Shown: one piece after another, positions 52,823 through 62,945 of the stretch
How positions within the stretch are numbered: the stretch's first letter is position 1
How the letters are laid out: every line of letters begins with the position of its first letter
NCBI GenBank assembly: GCA_951799405.1
Contig: OX637346.1
Span: 7,153,215-7,217,214 of the forward strand
Length of the DNA: 64,000 nt
Source of the DNA: Agapetus fuscipes
Lineage: Eukaryota > Arthropoda > Insecta > Trichoptera > Glossosomatidae
Reading direction: 5' to 3'
The notes under the pieces: generated by a model
Told to the model about the DNA's origin: nothing
Databases searched by the model: none
What the model saw: only the letters and a program-made list of their open reading frames with translations
Translations under genes and position numbers: made by a program

Positions 52823-53590
52823 AGTTTTCGTAGTTGTTTACTTACTTTACTTTATTCGACTCAAAAGCCTTAATAAAATCAATGAACCTATCCTCTGTCG
52901 TCGTACCTCTTTAGAAGCCTTTCTCCCACCCTTTATTCGTGATTATACTCGCCAGTTCTGCTAGCGGTTTTCCATGGCTCTTCTATACCTATCACATACT
53001 CATTGGGGATGATAGTGACGCCACATATAAGGGTGAAACGGGAAGAATCCTGGATGGGAAAAGGTAACATGGTTCTTATACTGTTGTGTAGTTTCCATAA
53101 AATGTACATTACTTGTATTTGAATCACATTTCATTGTGAGACCCTGTTATACTCGCCTTTGTGCGTATTAGTGATATTGGAATGGATAAAGTGTGTTTTT
53201 CTAATGTTTATTCGTGATTTTTGCATCATAATACAGTACATAAAATGAAGGTTTACATTTAGAAAATAGATCCTATAGTATAAATAAGAGATATCATTTG
53301 GTTTGAAGTCACTGACCAATTTCTAAGGCTCTATTACTGAAATTGTACAAACGTATTGAGTTAATAACTTATTCTAAGAAAGGATAGAATTAGCGTGTGC
53401 ATCCTATAATTTTAGTTTTTTTTAAGCCTCTTTATAAAATGAGGGCTTATAATCTTCTCTTTTAAAAGTAATACCTTCGAACCAAACCCTTGACTTCTTC
53501 TCGAGAAAACAGACACTATCAACGCGTCATTCAGATTTTAAGCTTTCGTTGAAACTCCATGCTGATTCAAATACAGCTTAAGTGACTTCT
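52823..53590. other. No supported gene
   Basis: 52845-52960 may be another retroelement scrap (an AFD-like TCAAAAGCCTTAATAAAATC AATGAACC on the minus strand reads FIDFIKAFES-like), too short to assign. The rest is A+T-rich. Confidence 0.4.
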
Positions 53591-53800
53591 ATAATCTAAG
53601 TTGCAATACATATATAAGAGTATTAACATTACAAATTTATGTTAATAATATATTCCTACAAGCACATACGCAAAAGATTGCGTTTATAAATTTAATACCG
53701 CAAGTGAACCTACAACATAAATGAAAAAAATTCAAATGAACACAAGTCCTACAACTCTTGACAAGCTTCTCTGAAACAGGAATGACATTGTCAAAGTAAA
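53591..53800 (-). repeat. LINE-K 3' UTR fragment, diverged
   Basis: TAATCTAAGTTGCAATACAT, CTACAAGCACATACGC, CAAATGAACACAAGTCCTAC, TTCTCTGAAACAGGAATGAC. It ends where SINE-A begins, which probably interrupted it. Confidence 0.75.
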
Positions 53801-53806
53801 TATATT

Positions 53807-54115
53807 GACCGGCCCGTAGTCCAGGTGGTAACACTTTGGACTCGTAACTGGAAGGTCGTGGGTTCGAATCCCCGCGGAGCACAAAAAATATACCATTATA
53901 TATTTTCAAATTTGCTCTTCGCTGGAAAAATTCATAAAGCTTTACCAAAGACCGGTCATCAAAAGGTCCATCCAGCCTTACAATAACTGGGTCTTGCTTG
54001 AGAATTGGCGCTTTCTACAGCGACGACCAAGCTCGCAGAGGGCTCTTGAGGTGTGATACACACAAAAACAGCGCTCACCAAATAAATCAGCCTAATTTGT
54101 TAATTTAATTTTAAT
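53807..54115 (+). repeat. SINE-A, full-length copy
   Basis: Head GACCGGCCCGTAGTCCAGGT, GGTCGTGGGTTCGAATCCCC (B box); body CATCCAGCCTTACAATAACT, GGGTCTTGCTTGAGAATTGG, CGCTTTCTACAGCGACGACC, CGCTCACCAAATAAATCAGC. About 92% like the 42441 copy by eye. An 11-base deletion next to CTTCGCTGG distinguishes it. Confidence 0.9.
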
Positions 54116-54552
54116 ATACATATGTTATTTTTTAAAGTATGATTTGTCAGCTTCATACCAATCTTTAAGTCGGAGAATTAAAAACTGAAAAAATCTACCC
54201 ATCACAATTCTCTTAAGTTTGTCATTTTCATTCAGTATAAAATTGTTAATCTAAGTTTGAAACACACAAGCCTTAGTCAAGATGAATAATAATATTTCGC
54301 AAGTAATAAGTAACAGGAGACCAGCATCTATCAGGATGATATTGGCAAATGTAAATTGCTAAGAGGGAGGAGGGTTGTTCTGCCAGTATGTGAATTTACA
54401 CAAAATTACCATAAGAGCGGATATTGATGAAGTAATGGCTTCTCCACTTTCCCTTATTGACGCAGCCCTGCCAGCCTTTTATCTTAATTATAATGTGGAG
54501 CAGACAAATAATATTATAAATTGGGATAATATTTGTGACTATTTTACATAAT
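54116..54552. other. No supported gene
   Basis: A+T-rich upstream flank of LINE-R; it does not encode the missing part of that element. Confidence 0.5.
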
Positions 54553-55798
54553 GAAAGCTGTTCAAGAAAGAAAGGAACTATTCAAGAAAGGAACAAAAAC
54601 TAACCCAGAAAACTACAGAGGAATATCCTTACTATGCACCACTCAGAAACTATTCACAAGTATCCTAAGGACGAAATTGGAAGAAATCATACAGAATAGA
54701 GATGAACAGCAGGGATTCAGAAGAAATCGATCAACAACCGACGCTATATTTGTACTAAAACAAGTAAAAGAAAAATCAATTGAATACAATAAGCCTGCCT
54801 ATATGTGTTTTGTAGACTTAACCAAAGCCTTCGATAGAGTGCGCCTAGAAGACGTTATAGATATCATGACTCAAAAGAGTATACCAAAACCAATTATAGA
54901 ATCCATCCACAAACTGAACACACACAATAAAATGAGGATAAAAGTAGACAATGAGCTCTCAAAAGAAATACCAGCTGCAGTCAGCATACGACAGGGAGAC
55001 AGTTTAAGTCCATTCTTGTTCAACATCATCATGGACAAGATGATTGAAGATATAAAATCATTGGAATTGGGCTACTCTCTCGGAAAAAAGAAAATCGATA
55101 TTGTATGTTATGCAGACGACGCAGTCCTCATAGCTGATTGTGAAGAAGACCTCCAAAGACTCCTACACAAATTCCACATATCGGCGCAACAATTCAACAT
55201 GAAACTTTCCATAGAAAAGACAAAAAGCATGGTAACTTCAAAACAGCCAGTACGATGCAAACTTGTAGTAGACACTAAGACAATAGAACAAGTGATGCGA
55301 TTCAAATACCTAGGCGTTGAAGTATCAAGCAGTAGTGACCTTTACGAAGAAGTCTCGGAACAAGCAAATAAAGCTGCCGTTGTAGCTGGATGCTTGCGTA
55401 CTACTGTATGGAGAAACGAACACATGCTGAAAGAAAGTAAAATGAAGATATACAAGACCTGCGTTAGACCGATAATGACATACGGTATCGAAACCAGAGC
55501 CGACACCACAAGAACGAAGAGTCTCCTACGAACCACCGAAATGAAAACTCTCCGCCCTATCGCAGGATTGACCATGCGAGACAGAATACGAAATTCCGAA
55601 ATTCGGAGGATCTGTGATGTCGAGGATGTCGTGCGATGGGGTAGAAACAGAAGACGTTACTGGAGAGATCACGTCGAAAGAATGGATCCGGTGAGAATGG
55701 TGAAAGTGGCGGCAGACGAGATACCATCAACCAGCAGACCCCCTGGACGACCACCAAAGAGGTGGAAGGACAGCTGGACATCCGCGTCCCAGGAGTGA
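54551..55798 (+). CDS. LINE-R reverse transcriptase ORF (415 codons), N-terminally truncated
   Basis: RNA-directed DNA polymerase part of a LINE polyprotein. RT motifs: KTNPENYRGISLL (16-28), QGFRRNRSTTDAIF (54-67), catalytic CFVDLTKAFDRV (86-97), SIRQGDSLSPFLFN (145-158), catalytic CYADDAVLIA (186-195), then FKYLGVEVSS. The C-terminal part has RDRIRNSEIRRICDV and the basic GRPPKRWKDSW. No stop or frameshift, so the fragment is young. The endonuclease and N-terminal RT are missing. The first ATG belongs to the duplicated target site, not to the element (MKAVQ is host-derived), so this is an accidental start. Clade RTE-like is likely but not certain. Confidence 0.9.
   Translation: MKAVQERKELFKKGTKTNPENYRGISLLCTTQKLFTSILRTKLEEIIQNRDEQQGFRRNRSTTDAIFVLKQVKEKSIEYNKPAYMCFVDLTKAFDRVRLEDVIDIMTQKSIPKPIIESIHKLNTHNKMRIKVDNELSKEIPAAVSIRQGDSLSPFLFNIIMDKMIEDIKSLELGYSLGKKKIDIVCYADDAVLIADCEEDLQRLLHKFHISAQQFNMKLSIEKTKSMVTSKQPVRCKLVVDTKTIEQVMRFKYLGVEVSSSSDLYEEVSEQANKAAVVAGCLRTTVWRNEHMLKESKMKIYKTCVRPIMTYGIETRADTTRTKSLLRTTEMKTLRPIAGLTMRDRIRNSEIRRICDVEDVVRWGRNRRRYWRDHVERMDPVRMVKVAADEIPSTSRPPGRPPKRWKDSWTSASQE
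54553..54564. repeat. Target-site duplication of LINE-R, left copy
   Basis: GAAAGCTGTTCA, identical to 55852-55863 at the other end of the insertion. It overlaps the apparent first codons of the RT frame. Confidence 0.88.
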
Positions 55799-55851
55799 AA
55801 CCCGAGAATAAACAGGACCTAGTCCTAAATCAAGATGAAGAAGAAGAAGAA
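54565..55851 (+). mobile_element. LINE-R, young 5'-truncated insertion
   Basis: 1,287 bases between perfect 12-base duplicates of GAAAGCTGTTCA. Begins AGAAAGAAAGGAACTATTC inside the RT coding region and ends with a short 3' UTR (CCTAGTCCTAAATCAAGATG) plus a GAA/AAG repeat tail (about 55836-55851). Tail, 5' truncation and duplication length fit target-primed reverse transcription. Confidence 0.9.
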
Positions 55852-55863
55852 GAAAGCTGTTCA
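55852..55863. repeat. Target-site duplication of LINE-R, right copy
   Basis: GAAAGCTGTTCA immediately after the AAGAAGAAG tail. Confidence 0.88.
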
Positions 55864-55919
55864 CTTTGATATTAGGTAGGTACTTACAAAAGATATTTTA
55901 GGGTATAATCTTGTAATGC

Positions 55920-56112
55920 ATTATAAGTTGCAGAGATATGTTACAATTATTTAATTTTATATTAAGTATATGCTCACAAACAGACACGTGTAAGTTTGCG
56001 CTTACAAATGCTACATGTGTACTTACAAATTAAGATCTAAACTTCAAATAAACATAAACCCTGCAACTTTTGTGGGCCTTCCCTGAAACAGGGGTTACAT
56101 CAGCAAAGTATC
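55920..56112 (-). repeat. LINE-K 3' UTR fragment
   Basis: ATAAGTTGCAGAGATATG, CACAAACAGACACGTGTAAG, TTGCGCTTACAAATGC, TAAACCCTGCAACTTTTG, CCTTCCCTGAAACAGGGGT. Confidence 0.82.
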
Positions 56113-56182
56113 AGCATTTTAATAGATTTAGGTATAAAGTGACATTATGGCATGATTGGCACAATGAATTTTATGGTTATAG

Positions 56183-56625
56183 AGCAGAGTTCTCCAAACT
56201 TTTGAACTTTACGGTCATACCTTGAGTACGTTCTGAGGACCAAAAAAATACAAATCTGCAATAAAAATGTCCCACCAAATTGCAACTATTGTAATGTTTT
56301 TCCCCAACATGTTAATAAAATAAATTAAACATTGTTTTGTGCTTTTTTTTAATGCAAAATCTATCACATAATCAATAACGGCAATATATTTATAGCATGG
56401 GTGTGGTACTGAGAAGAACTGAATAAGAAAAAGAACTGTTTGGAAAGGGAAAGAGTAAAAGCATTGCATGCAAGAAGGTACATGCAAATAACACACATTA
56501 AATATTAGCTTCATAATTTGACCACCAGATGACAGTGCCCGCTGCACTATCGATTCACTTTCCCTGTCGATTGCATTGCCTGCGCCTTGCCGACCAGAGG
56601 TTAGGCAATCCGCACAGCACGCAAG
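56183..56625. mobile_element. Possible degraded hAT-like MITE
   Basis: The left end CAGAGTTCTCCAAACTTTTG AACTTTACGGTC resembles hAT termini of the CAGGGGT-CCAAACTTTTTGA type. A weakly complementary CCAGAGGTTAGGCAATCC lies near 56595-56615. No 8-base target duplication was confirmed and no transposase is present. Confidence 0.35.
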
Positions 56626-57244
56626 CAGTACGCTTGGTATTTCTTGTCGCAGCAGGCGCAACAGGAACTGATCCCAAGTATTGTAGTGCACACAAATAAT
56701 CTACCCTTCCCATCGACTCGCAACAGATTAAAAATCTTTGTATCGTGGATTTGATTTATGTTTGATTCGCGATTACGTCTGTGCTCGTTTTTTTTTTTTT
56801 GACGTTTCGCAAATCTCGATTTTGCAATTTTACTCCCGTCGCTTTTCACCTGCAACTTTTGCCGTGCCGCCCCCGGGGGTGGTTTTCCTTTGTTGGGTGG
56901 TGAAAAATGATTTTTCCACTTCTATTTATACTGCATAATGTCGCGTTGACGTGAGAGAAAATACATTATGAAGGAGGTGACGGTAAAAAAAGTGTAATGT
57001 ATTTTTGAAAGTAAGATTTTTGTGGATTTGCTTTGATGGAATAAAATGGTGTTTTCTCACAAACTTTTGGGAAAGTTTGACGGTAAGAATCACCATATTT
57101 TTTATAGCAAAGAATTATTTTGGTGTACCTATGTAAAAATGATAATACTAAGCTTTTCTTACGTGCTCAATTAACATAAATAGATATAATATGCGGCACT
57201 TTCATCAATACCTACGAACAATTTTGCGACGAACTCTAACTTTA
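56626..57244. other. No supported gene
   Basis: Mixed composition; CCGCCCCCGGGGG near 56867 is a lone G+C-rich spot. Nothing else recognised. Confidence 0.45.
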
Positions 57245-57787
57245 CAACATTTCATTACACAGTATTTATTTTTATTTATTTTATTTTATTTTTAAGGAGA
57301 AAAAACAGATACAGACACAAAAACAAATACAAGAAAAATGTAAACATAAACAGTAGTGTGCCTTAATCCTAAAGAATTCCCACAGATATGTAAAAACAAT
57401 AAAATAGCTGACGAAAAAAAAAAACATAAAAGAAATCGATGAGGTAAAAAGTAAATCAAATTAACAACAGAAATAAAAATAAGAGGAAAGAAAAAAAAAA
57501 AAGTGAAAAGAGAAACTAAGAATAAACAAAAAATATACAAAAAATGATAAAAAGAAAACCCATTCAAGATATAATGGATAGCACGGACATTTTATAAATA
57601 CTTTTTAATAGGTCAGATCTAAAGGAGTACTTCACTTTATTAAATATATCTAAATCACTAAAATATATATTAAAATCACTGCACATTCTGTACATAGGAG
57701 CTCTTTGACCTGAGTTTGTTCGACATTTGGGCAGAGAAAATATTTGTAACGAACGGGATGCACTTATATAGCTTATATAGTATATAG
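57245..57787 (-). mobile_element. LINE-I, 5'-truncated copy
   Basis: Minus strand: C-terminal coding remnant (57787-57564), ~300-base A+T-rich 3' UTR, and a tail of TAAAATAAAATAAATAAA type at 57260-57295. Independent of the other LINE families by sequence. Confidence 0.72.
57564..57787 (-). pseudogene. LINE-I polyprotein C-terminus
   Basis: IFSLPKCRTNSGQRAPMYRM, CSDFNIYFSDLDIFNKVKYS, FRSDLLKSIYKMSV and stop. The RTN-G-x-P-x-YR block followed by a D-I-F and S-FR segment is the common C-terminal pattern of Jockey/CR1-group ORF2. Open for about 75 codons. Confidence 0.68.
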
Positions 57788-57829
57788 CCACTTGATATTC
57801 TTACAATTATGATTTACACCTTCCTTTCC

Positions 57830-58082
57830 TTGACTGATAGGTTGGTATGCGGCTGACCACCTATACTGTAAAAAATGGTTCACTTTGCCAATGTAACCCC
57901 TGCTTCAGGGAAGGTCGGCAAGAGTTGAAGGGCTTATGTTCATTTGAGATTGGGTTTTTTTATATTGTAGGTCCCCATGTGGCATGTGTAAGCGCGAAAT
58001 TATGCATGTCTGCTTGTGGGAACGCATTTAATATGAATCTCAAATGATACATATCTTTGCAGCTTAGATTTAGATTTAGATT
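57830..58082 (+). mobile_element. LINE-K, 3' UTR-only insertion with ATTTAG tail
   Basis: Starts CCTTGACTGATAGGTTGG (same truncation point as 34600 and 35952) and ends TTAGATTTAGATTTAGATTTAG. Variant of the UTR with GTCTGCTTGTGGGAACGCAT, like 50830 and 63880 but unlike the ATT-tailed copies. Confidence 0.87.
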
Positions 58083-58245
58083 TAGACCTCATACATACCC
58101 AAAAACAAATATGAGTATTTTCATGCTAAGAACCCAAATTTTAAAAGAACATTTACCCCATATCCTTGCCGCTCATCACTGGAAAAAAAAATACTGGCAA
58201 AGTGAACCAATTTTTACAGTACAGGTAGTCAGCCTCTCGTTTTTA
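58083..58245 (-). repeat. LINE-K 3' UTR fragment, diverged
   Basis: Directly follows the tail of the previous copy in opposite orientation: CTCATACATACCCAAAAAC, AGTGAACCAATTTTTACAGT, ACAGGTAGTCAGCCTC. Tail-to-tail pair. Confidence 0.7.
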
Positions 58246-58599
58246 GTTATTGCAATATTGATTCTACACACTCTTTTAATGCATTTTTCCGTATCAAAAA
58301 ATACCATTTTTACGTACTTTTAGATAGCAAATATAAACCAGACAGGGGGTCGTTTTTCCCGCGTATTTTTCATTGTTTTGTTTGAATGATATGCGATGAA
58401 TCTATGTACGCATTCAAGGCACTAATCCTGGGTGTGATTAAGTCCTGGATTTATCACTCAGCGAGAGCGACATTTATGGACAAATAAATCAGCGAATTGT
58501 TCATCAGTGCTGACGGTAGATTTCTCATTTGGCTGAAGGGTCCTCTCACACGTGATCTATGGGGAAATTTTTAATTCGCATTTTTTCGCATATCACTAG
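58246..58599. other. No supported gene
   Basis: A+T-rich; nothing recognised. Confidence 0.5.
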
Positions 58600-58748
58600 G
58601 TACAACTAAGCGTCTAAACTCAACCGTAGCGTTTACCAATAAATGCATGTAAACCAAAACAGCGCCTTTCACTTTCGTTTTGGTTTTCATACATTTTTGC
58701 TTAATCGCTATGAATGAGTTTGATTGTAATGTTTTGTACTTGGAGTAC
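58600..58748. mobile_element. GTAC-MITE copy
   Basis: GTACAACTAAGCGTCTAAAC, TCAACCGTAGCGTTTACCAA; centre ACCAAAACAGCGCCTTTCAC; right CATACATTTTTGCTTAATCG, GTTTTGTACTTGGAGTAC. Both GTAC ends present. Confidence 0.85.
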
Positions 58749-59704
58749 AGACCACATGGCCGCAGTTTCCGAGGACTCAAAGCTTGTCAAATTCATCAGA
58801 AAAATCATTTGAATTATTTCTGTTTTTTTTTTATTAAATCTGCGTTCATACAATTTCACAGTTTTTCCAAAATTAGAATAAAAGTAAAATTTTAACAATT
58901 TAAAAATACTAACAAATACAATTTTCACATGCCCATTGTACATCTCTTTGACCTTAAAAAGTTTCGTACATAATTTGAGTTGCATGTCACTATTATCGGC
59001 AAGCTAGGAGTTAAAAAAAAAGAAATAGAATGCCTTAAAATGACAAATAATTTCCTGTGTTTCCATATATTTCTCTTATATTCGTTACAACCTAAATAGC
59101 CTTCTACGACAACTCATTTATCTCATTGTGCTTTTTTCAAAACAATAATTATTTTCTTTTGATGGTAGTGCCTTGTTGTGCTAGTCATTTTTCTCTGCTG
59201 GTTGCCATCTTCTTGAGTAGTGGATAGAGCCAACATCCATGAGCCGATTCAAATCCTGAAAAGATAAGTTCTTGGCTTAGATTAGATTAGATTGGGGAAC
59301 TTCTCGCTCATCTGCATTAGATTTTTCCTTCGAATATGATAAATAGAAATACAATAAATACAAATTAATATAACGGTGTATACATGTTTTTTATTATTTA
59401 GACACGCTAAATTGGTTCATCTACAAAAACTGTAAAAGTTGTAATAAGAAAAAATATTCACATTGACTAAGATTTTACCTCAAAGTTATTCAGAAAGATA
59501 TTGTTTGTCGCTAAAGATTTATTTTCATAACAAAACCACAATGCCTTCCCTTAGATGGCGTACAAAAATAAACAACATAAAAAGAACCGGTATTCTTGTT
59601 TTTATGACATTCTCACAGGATCGCTGAATTTTCGATGCAAAATAAAAACACCGCCAAATATTCATATTCACTAATATCATCTGCTCTCCGATACAAATAT
59701 TGTG
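58749..59704. other. No supported gene; weak tRNA-like scrap
   Basis: A+T-rich. 59200-59265 contains AGTAGTGGATAGAGC and CGATTCAAATCC, spaced like A and B boxes, perhaps a decayed SINE head. It does not fold into a convincing tRNA. Confidence 0.35.
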
Positions 59705-59864
59705 TAGTATACAAAGCAGAATACTTTACGTTTAAACTACAACTAAGCGTGCCCAAAAAATGCATGGAAATCGAAACAGCCCTTCTAGTGAGCGTTATTG
59801 TTTCGACACATTTTTGTTTGAACGCTAAGGTTGAGTTGATATGTAGAGTTTTATACTTGTGTGC
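59705..59864. mobile_element. GTAC-MITE copy
   Basis: TTTACGTTTAAACTACAACT, AAGCGTGCCCAAAAAATGCA; centre CGAAACAGCCCTTCTAGTGA; right ACATTTTTGTTTGAACGC, AGTTTTATACTTGTG. Confidence 0.8.
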
Positions 59865-59981
59865 AATTGTTCTTTTACATCGTATCGGTGCGAATGGAAA
59901 TTCGCTCTATCTATTGCCATATACCCAAAAATCCTCCTTTCAATTGTGTCATATTATCACCACAGCGTACTTATACAACCC

Positions 59982-60137
59982 TATACTCAAAGTATAAAAC
60001 TGCGCGCTCACGATCAACAATAGCGTTTTGCTAAAAAAGTAGGAATATAAAAACTCTCAATGGAGGAGCTTGAGAGAGAGAATATACATTTTTTTTGTAA
60101 ACGATGTGGTTAAGTTAAAACGTAATATTTTATACCG
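59982..60137. mobile_element. GTAC-MITE copy
   Basis: TATACTCAAAGTATAAAACT, GATCAACAATAGCGTTTTGC; right TTTTGTAAACGATGTGGTTA, AGTTAAAACGTAATATTTTA. Ends mutated. Confidence 0.72.
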
Positions 60138-60443
60138 ATAGTCTGATGCGACAATATCAGCTGATTTACCGCCCTCTGGGTCGCAATCAGGACCCCAAAA
60201 TGAAAACATTATTGCTACCCTTAGCGTCGCTTCGCCCCTCGGCATTTTTACAATTTCAAAATTTACGGCACCTCTTTTGCAAGAGTGGGCAAAAAACACG
60301 GTTTTTTACAACCCCTAAAATACAATGAAGATATCGATGGTTGAGATTAATGTGAATATGATTTATACTGTGTATTGTTGAATAATAAAAAAAGATACGG
60401 ACTCAATATTATTGGTACCTATTATTTTCGATCAACGCAACGT
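60138..60443. other. No supported gene
   Basis: Short unsupported frames only; 60165-60250 is moderately G+C-rich. Confidence 0.45.
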
Positions 60444-60766
60444 AACGCAACTAAGCTACACATATCGTACAACTTTGCCACGTTATCCCCGAAGGGATTG
60501 CATATGGCGAGTGAACCTATTTATTTTTACAGGTAAGGGGGCCGGCCTTACGCCAACCACTTTAGTGAAGTGGGGGATTCCCAGCTCCCGAGGGGGCTGG
60601 TACTCATTTCTTGTATAGGCTGAGTAAGCCTTGCAGGTTTTTTTTTAATTTAAGGTTCAAAATAAACACCGAAACGGGAAATAATTTCTGACACCTTCGG
60701 CGTGATTCGAACCCAAGCTATCGGCATAAAATGCAAGCACTCTACCAACTAAGCTATCGAATGGAC
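60444..60766 (-). repeat. SINE-B, near full length
   Basis: AACGCAACTAAGCTACACAT, CACGTTATCCCCGAAGGGAT, TTTTTACAGGTAAGGGGGCC, CTCCCGAGGGGGCTGGTACT, AATAAACACCGAAACGGGAA, ACACCTTCGGCGTGATTCGA (B box intact on the minus strand), CTACCAACTAAGCTATCGAA. Confidence 0.9.
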
Positions 60767-61213
60767 AATATTCAATATTCGGACGTTCGATAATTTGGTT
60801 TATTTTATATTTCTGTGTTTTTTAAGAATTAATAAAGAAATATTTTTACGGTTATAGAAACAATAGCTCAATCATACAAATCTAACTTGATTTTGAAAAT
60901 ATTTTAAATTTTGACTTTATGGTACAGCCCATGAGTTATGGGTCATTTTACTAGTGTGTACATATATGAAATAACAAGCGTTTGAGATACATTTTTAAAA
61001 TGATAATTTGAATTCACTTTTGTTTGGTTTTTCACATTTCTTACAACGAAGCAGGTTTTTAGTTGTTTCTTATTTTTGGCGGGCGCATTATAAGCCATCG
61101 CTCTTTTGCTAAATAAAAATAATATATTTCTCGGGATGCGCTCAGTTATACGAGATTCATTTCGAGCACAAAAGCGTCACAACCAGGCAACGGTTCACAT
61201 AAATAATAAGAAG
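60767..61213. other. No supported gene
   Basis: A+T-rich; nothing recognised. Confidence 0.5.
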
Positions 61214-61330
61214 CCCCTCAAGTATAACACTTTTTTTCATACTCAACCGCAGCATTTATCGAAAAAGTAATGGAAGCTAAAACGCTTTTTTTGCTGATAC
61301 AATTTGAGCCTCATACATTTATTGGTAAAA
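61214..61330. mobile_element. GTAC-MITE, truncated by SINE-B
   Basis: CCCTCAAGTATAACAC, TCATACTCAACCGCAGCATT; centre GGAAGCTAAAACGC; right half ends at CATACATTTATTGGTAAAAC, where SINE-B starts shortly after. Confidence 0.7.
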
Positions 61331-61340
61331 CTATACTCGA

Positions 61341-61535
61341 CACGAACTCCTCGCCTCGTTCTTCCCGAAGGGATCGCGTGTGGCAAAAGAACCTTTTAAT
61401 GTTGACAGATAAGGGGCCGGCCTTACGCAAACCGCTTCAGTTGAAATGGGTTCCTAGCTCCCGAGGGGGCTGGTAATCATTTATTGTGAAGGCTGAGTAA
61501 AACTTGGGGGTATTTTATTTTGGGTTTGAAATAAA
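61341..61535 (-). repeat. SINE-B, distal part (interrupted copy)
   Basis: CTCGTTCTTCCCGAAGGGAT, GACAGATAAGGGGCCGGCCT, CTCCCGAGGGGGCTGGTAAT, ending GGGTTTGAAATAAA. The same copy resumes at about 61926 with CACCGAAACGGGAAATCAGG, giving a precise split point. Confidence 0.88.
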
Positions 61536-61603
61536 GCAACATTGGGCGTGGTCAGTGCTTGGATGGGTAACCGCTCAGGTACACCGCGTGTCGTTGGCAT
61601 CTT
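61536..61603 (+). repeat. 5S rRNA-derived segment (3' half)
   Basis: GCAACATTGGGCGTGGTCAG, TGCTTGGATGGGTAACCGCT, CAGGTACACCGCGTGTCGTT, GGCATCTT correspond to the 3' half of animal 5S rRNA (GGGCGYGGTYAGTACTT, GGATGGGTGACCGC, ACCGCGTGTTGTTGGC, T-rich end). The 5' half with the internal promoter's A box is missing, so this is not a functional 5S gene. Confidence 0.8.
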
Positions 61604-61925
61604 GGACCGGTCCGTAGTCCGTAGTGGCAACACTTCGGACTCGTAAATGGAGGGTTGTGGATTCGGATCCCGGCGGAGCACAAAAATATACCATTTATAT
61701 TTCAAATGTGCTCTTCGCTGGGTTGAAAAATTCATAAAACCTTGACCGGTCACCAAAGGTCCATCCAGCCTTACAGCAACTGAGTCTTGCTTGAGTATTG
61801 GCGCTTTGTAGCGACGACCAAGCTCGTACACCTCTGCGGCACTACAGCAAGTGTCATAGACCCCTAGAGTCTTTAGAATCTAGGGAGTCTCCCGCACAGG
61901 ATTTCTTAAAAAAAAAAAAAAAAAA
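61536..61925 (+). mobile_element. Chimeric retrotransposed insert: 5S rRNA-like / SINE-A / LINE-D tail / poly(A)
   Basis: Inserted into SINE-B between GGTTTGAAATAAA and CACCGAAACGGG. Four segments in one orientation: 61536-61603 5S-like; 61604-61833 SINE-A (GGACCGGTCCGTAGTCC, GGATTCGGATCCCGG, CAGCAACTGAGTCTTGCTTG, GCGACGACCAAGCTCGTA); 61834-61912 LINE-D tail (CACCTCTGCGGCACTACAGC, TCTAGGGAGTCTCCCGCACA); then A18. The insertion site is A-rich, so the duplication (AAATAAA-like) is masked by the poly(A). A single insertion event of a joined RNA or cDNA is the simplest reading. Confidence 0.75.
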
Positions 61926-62022
61926 CACCGAAACGGGAAATCAGGACACCTTCGGTGAGTTTCGAACCGGAGCTCTCGGCATGGAATGGAAGCACTCTAC
62001 CAACTGAGCTATCGACTGGACA
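61926..62022 (-). repeat. SINE-B, head part (interrupted copy)
   Basis: CACCGAAACGGGAAATCAGG, ACACCTTCGGTGAGTTTCGA, ACCGGAGCTCTCGGCATGGA, CAACTGAGCTATCGACTGGA. Completes the copy begun at 61341. Confidence 0.88.
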
Positions 62023-62945
62023 GGGGTTTTGTATGAAAGCTGCATATTTCTATACCTTAAAGGCAAATCTGAATTTGTGACGTATGAAACTAACATGGGT
62101 TTCTCAGATAAATGCACCTTTTTCCCTTTTTCTTTTTACGAGAGAAAACACTAAAAAACGTGTGAAAACCCTGTAATTCCGAAGCTTTTCATTAGCATTT
62201 CCTTATAATTAATTCACTTTCTATGAGAAGTTATTTCCAATAGAATGTATTATTCACGATTTCTCAAATCAGCACTAATTCAGTTTTACCTTTAAGTTGG
62301 CGATTTATTTCTTTGCAAATTATTCGGTTTTGACATTATACATTGAAACAAAATCTTCCTTGACTTGTATGATTTTCCTATCCAAAGAGCAAGGATATAA
62401 GAAGAGTTCACTTTACCAGAAGCGCGCGTAGGTACTTTAGGTTAGAACATTCCATGTGATGTATGGCCGCAGCAATCTGCTGTAAAGTGCCCGCCTAAAC
62501 CTTTCAACATAATATTTCGCGGTCTTATCTTCATAAGTCTTTCCAATATGGCGATATTTTCCGGCTGCTACCGGAATTGAGAGCATCCGATCCATACAGT
62601 GGCAGCCTGCGTATTAGATGACTCAAGTTCTCATTTCAATAAAGAAAAAAAACATATGGAGATAGGAGACCCAAAAAAGTAATGTTTTAAGTAGGTACTA
62701 CTTAAATGTCTTAACCGTCGCGTCGTAGAGGCAGATAAACCACTTTTTTTTAAATCTTATAAGAAGTGTTGCCATTAAATCTGCAATGTTGGCGGCTCTT
62801 AAATTTTAATTTTGACCACAAATGTAATCTTGTATTTTATCGATTTTTCATTAATACTTTGCTTGATACTTCTTTGTATACTATTATTTTTCTCCAATGT
62901 GTACCTACTATTATTTTTGTTACTTGACTTATTATGGTAATTATA
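62023..62945. other. No supported gene
   Basis: A+T-rich; 62420-62600 somewhat mixed. No coding or repeat match. Confidence 0.5.

Noticed and set aside
61536..61603. Functional 5S rRNA gene
   Set aside because: Only the 3' half is present, fused directly to a tRNA-type SINE head inside another SINE.
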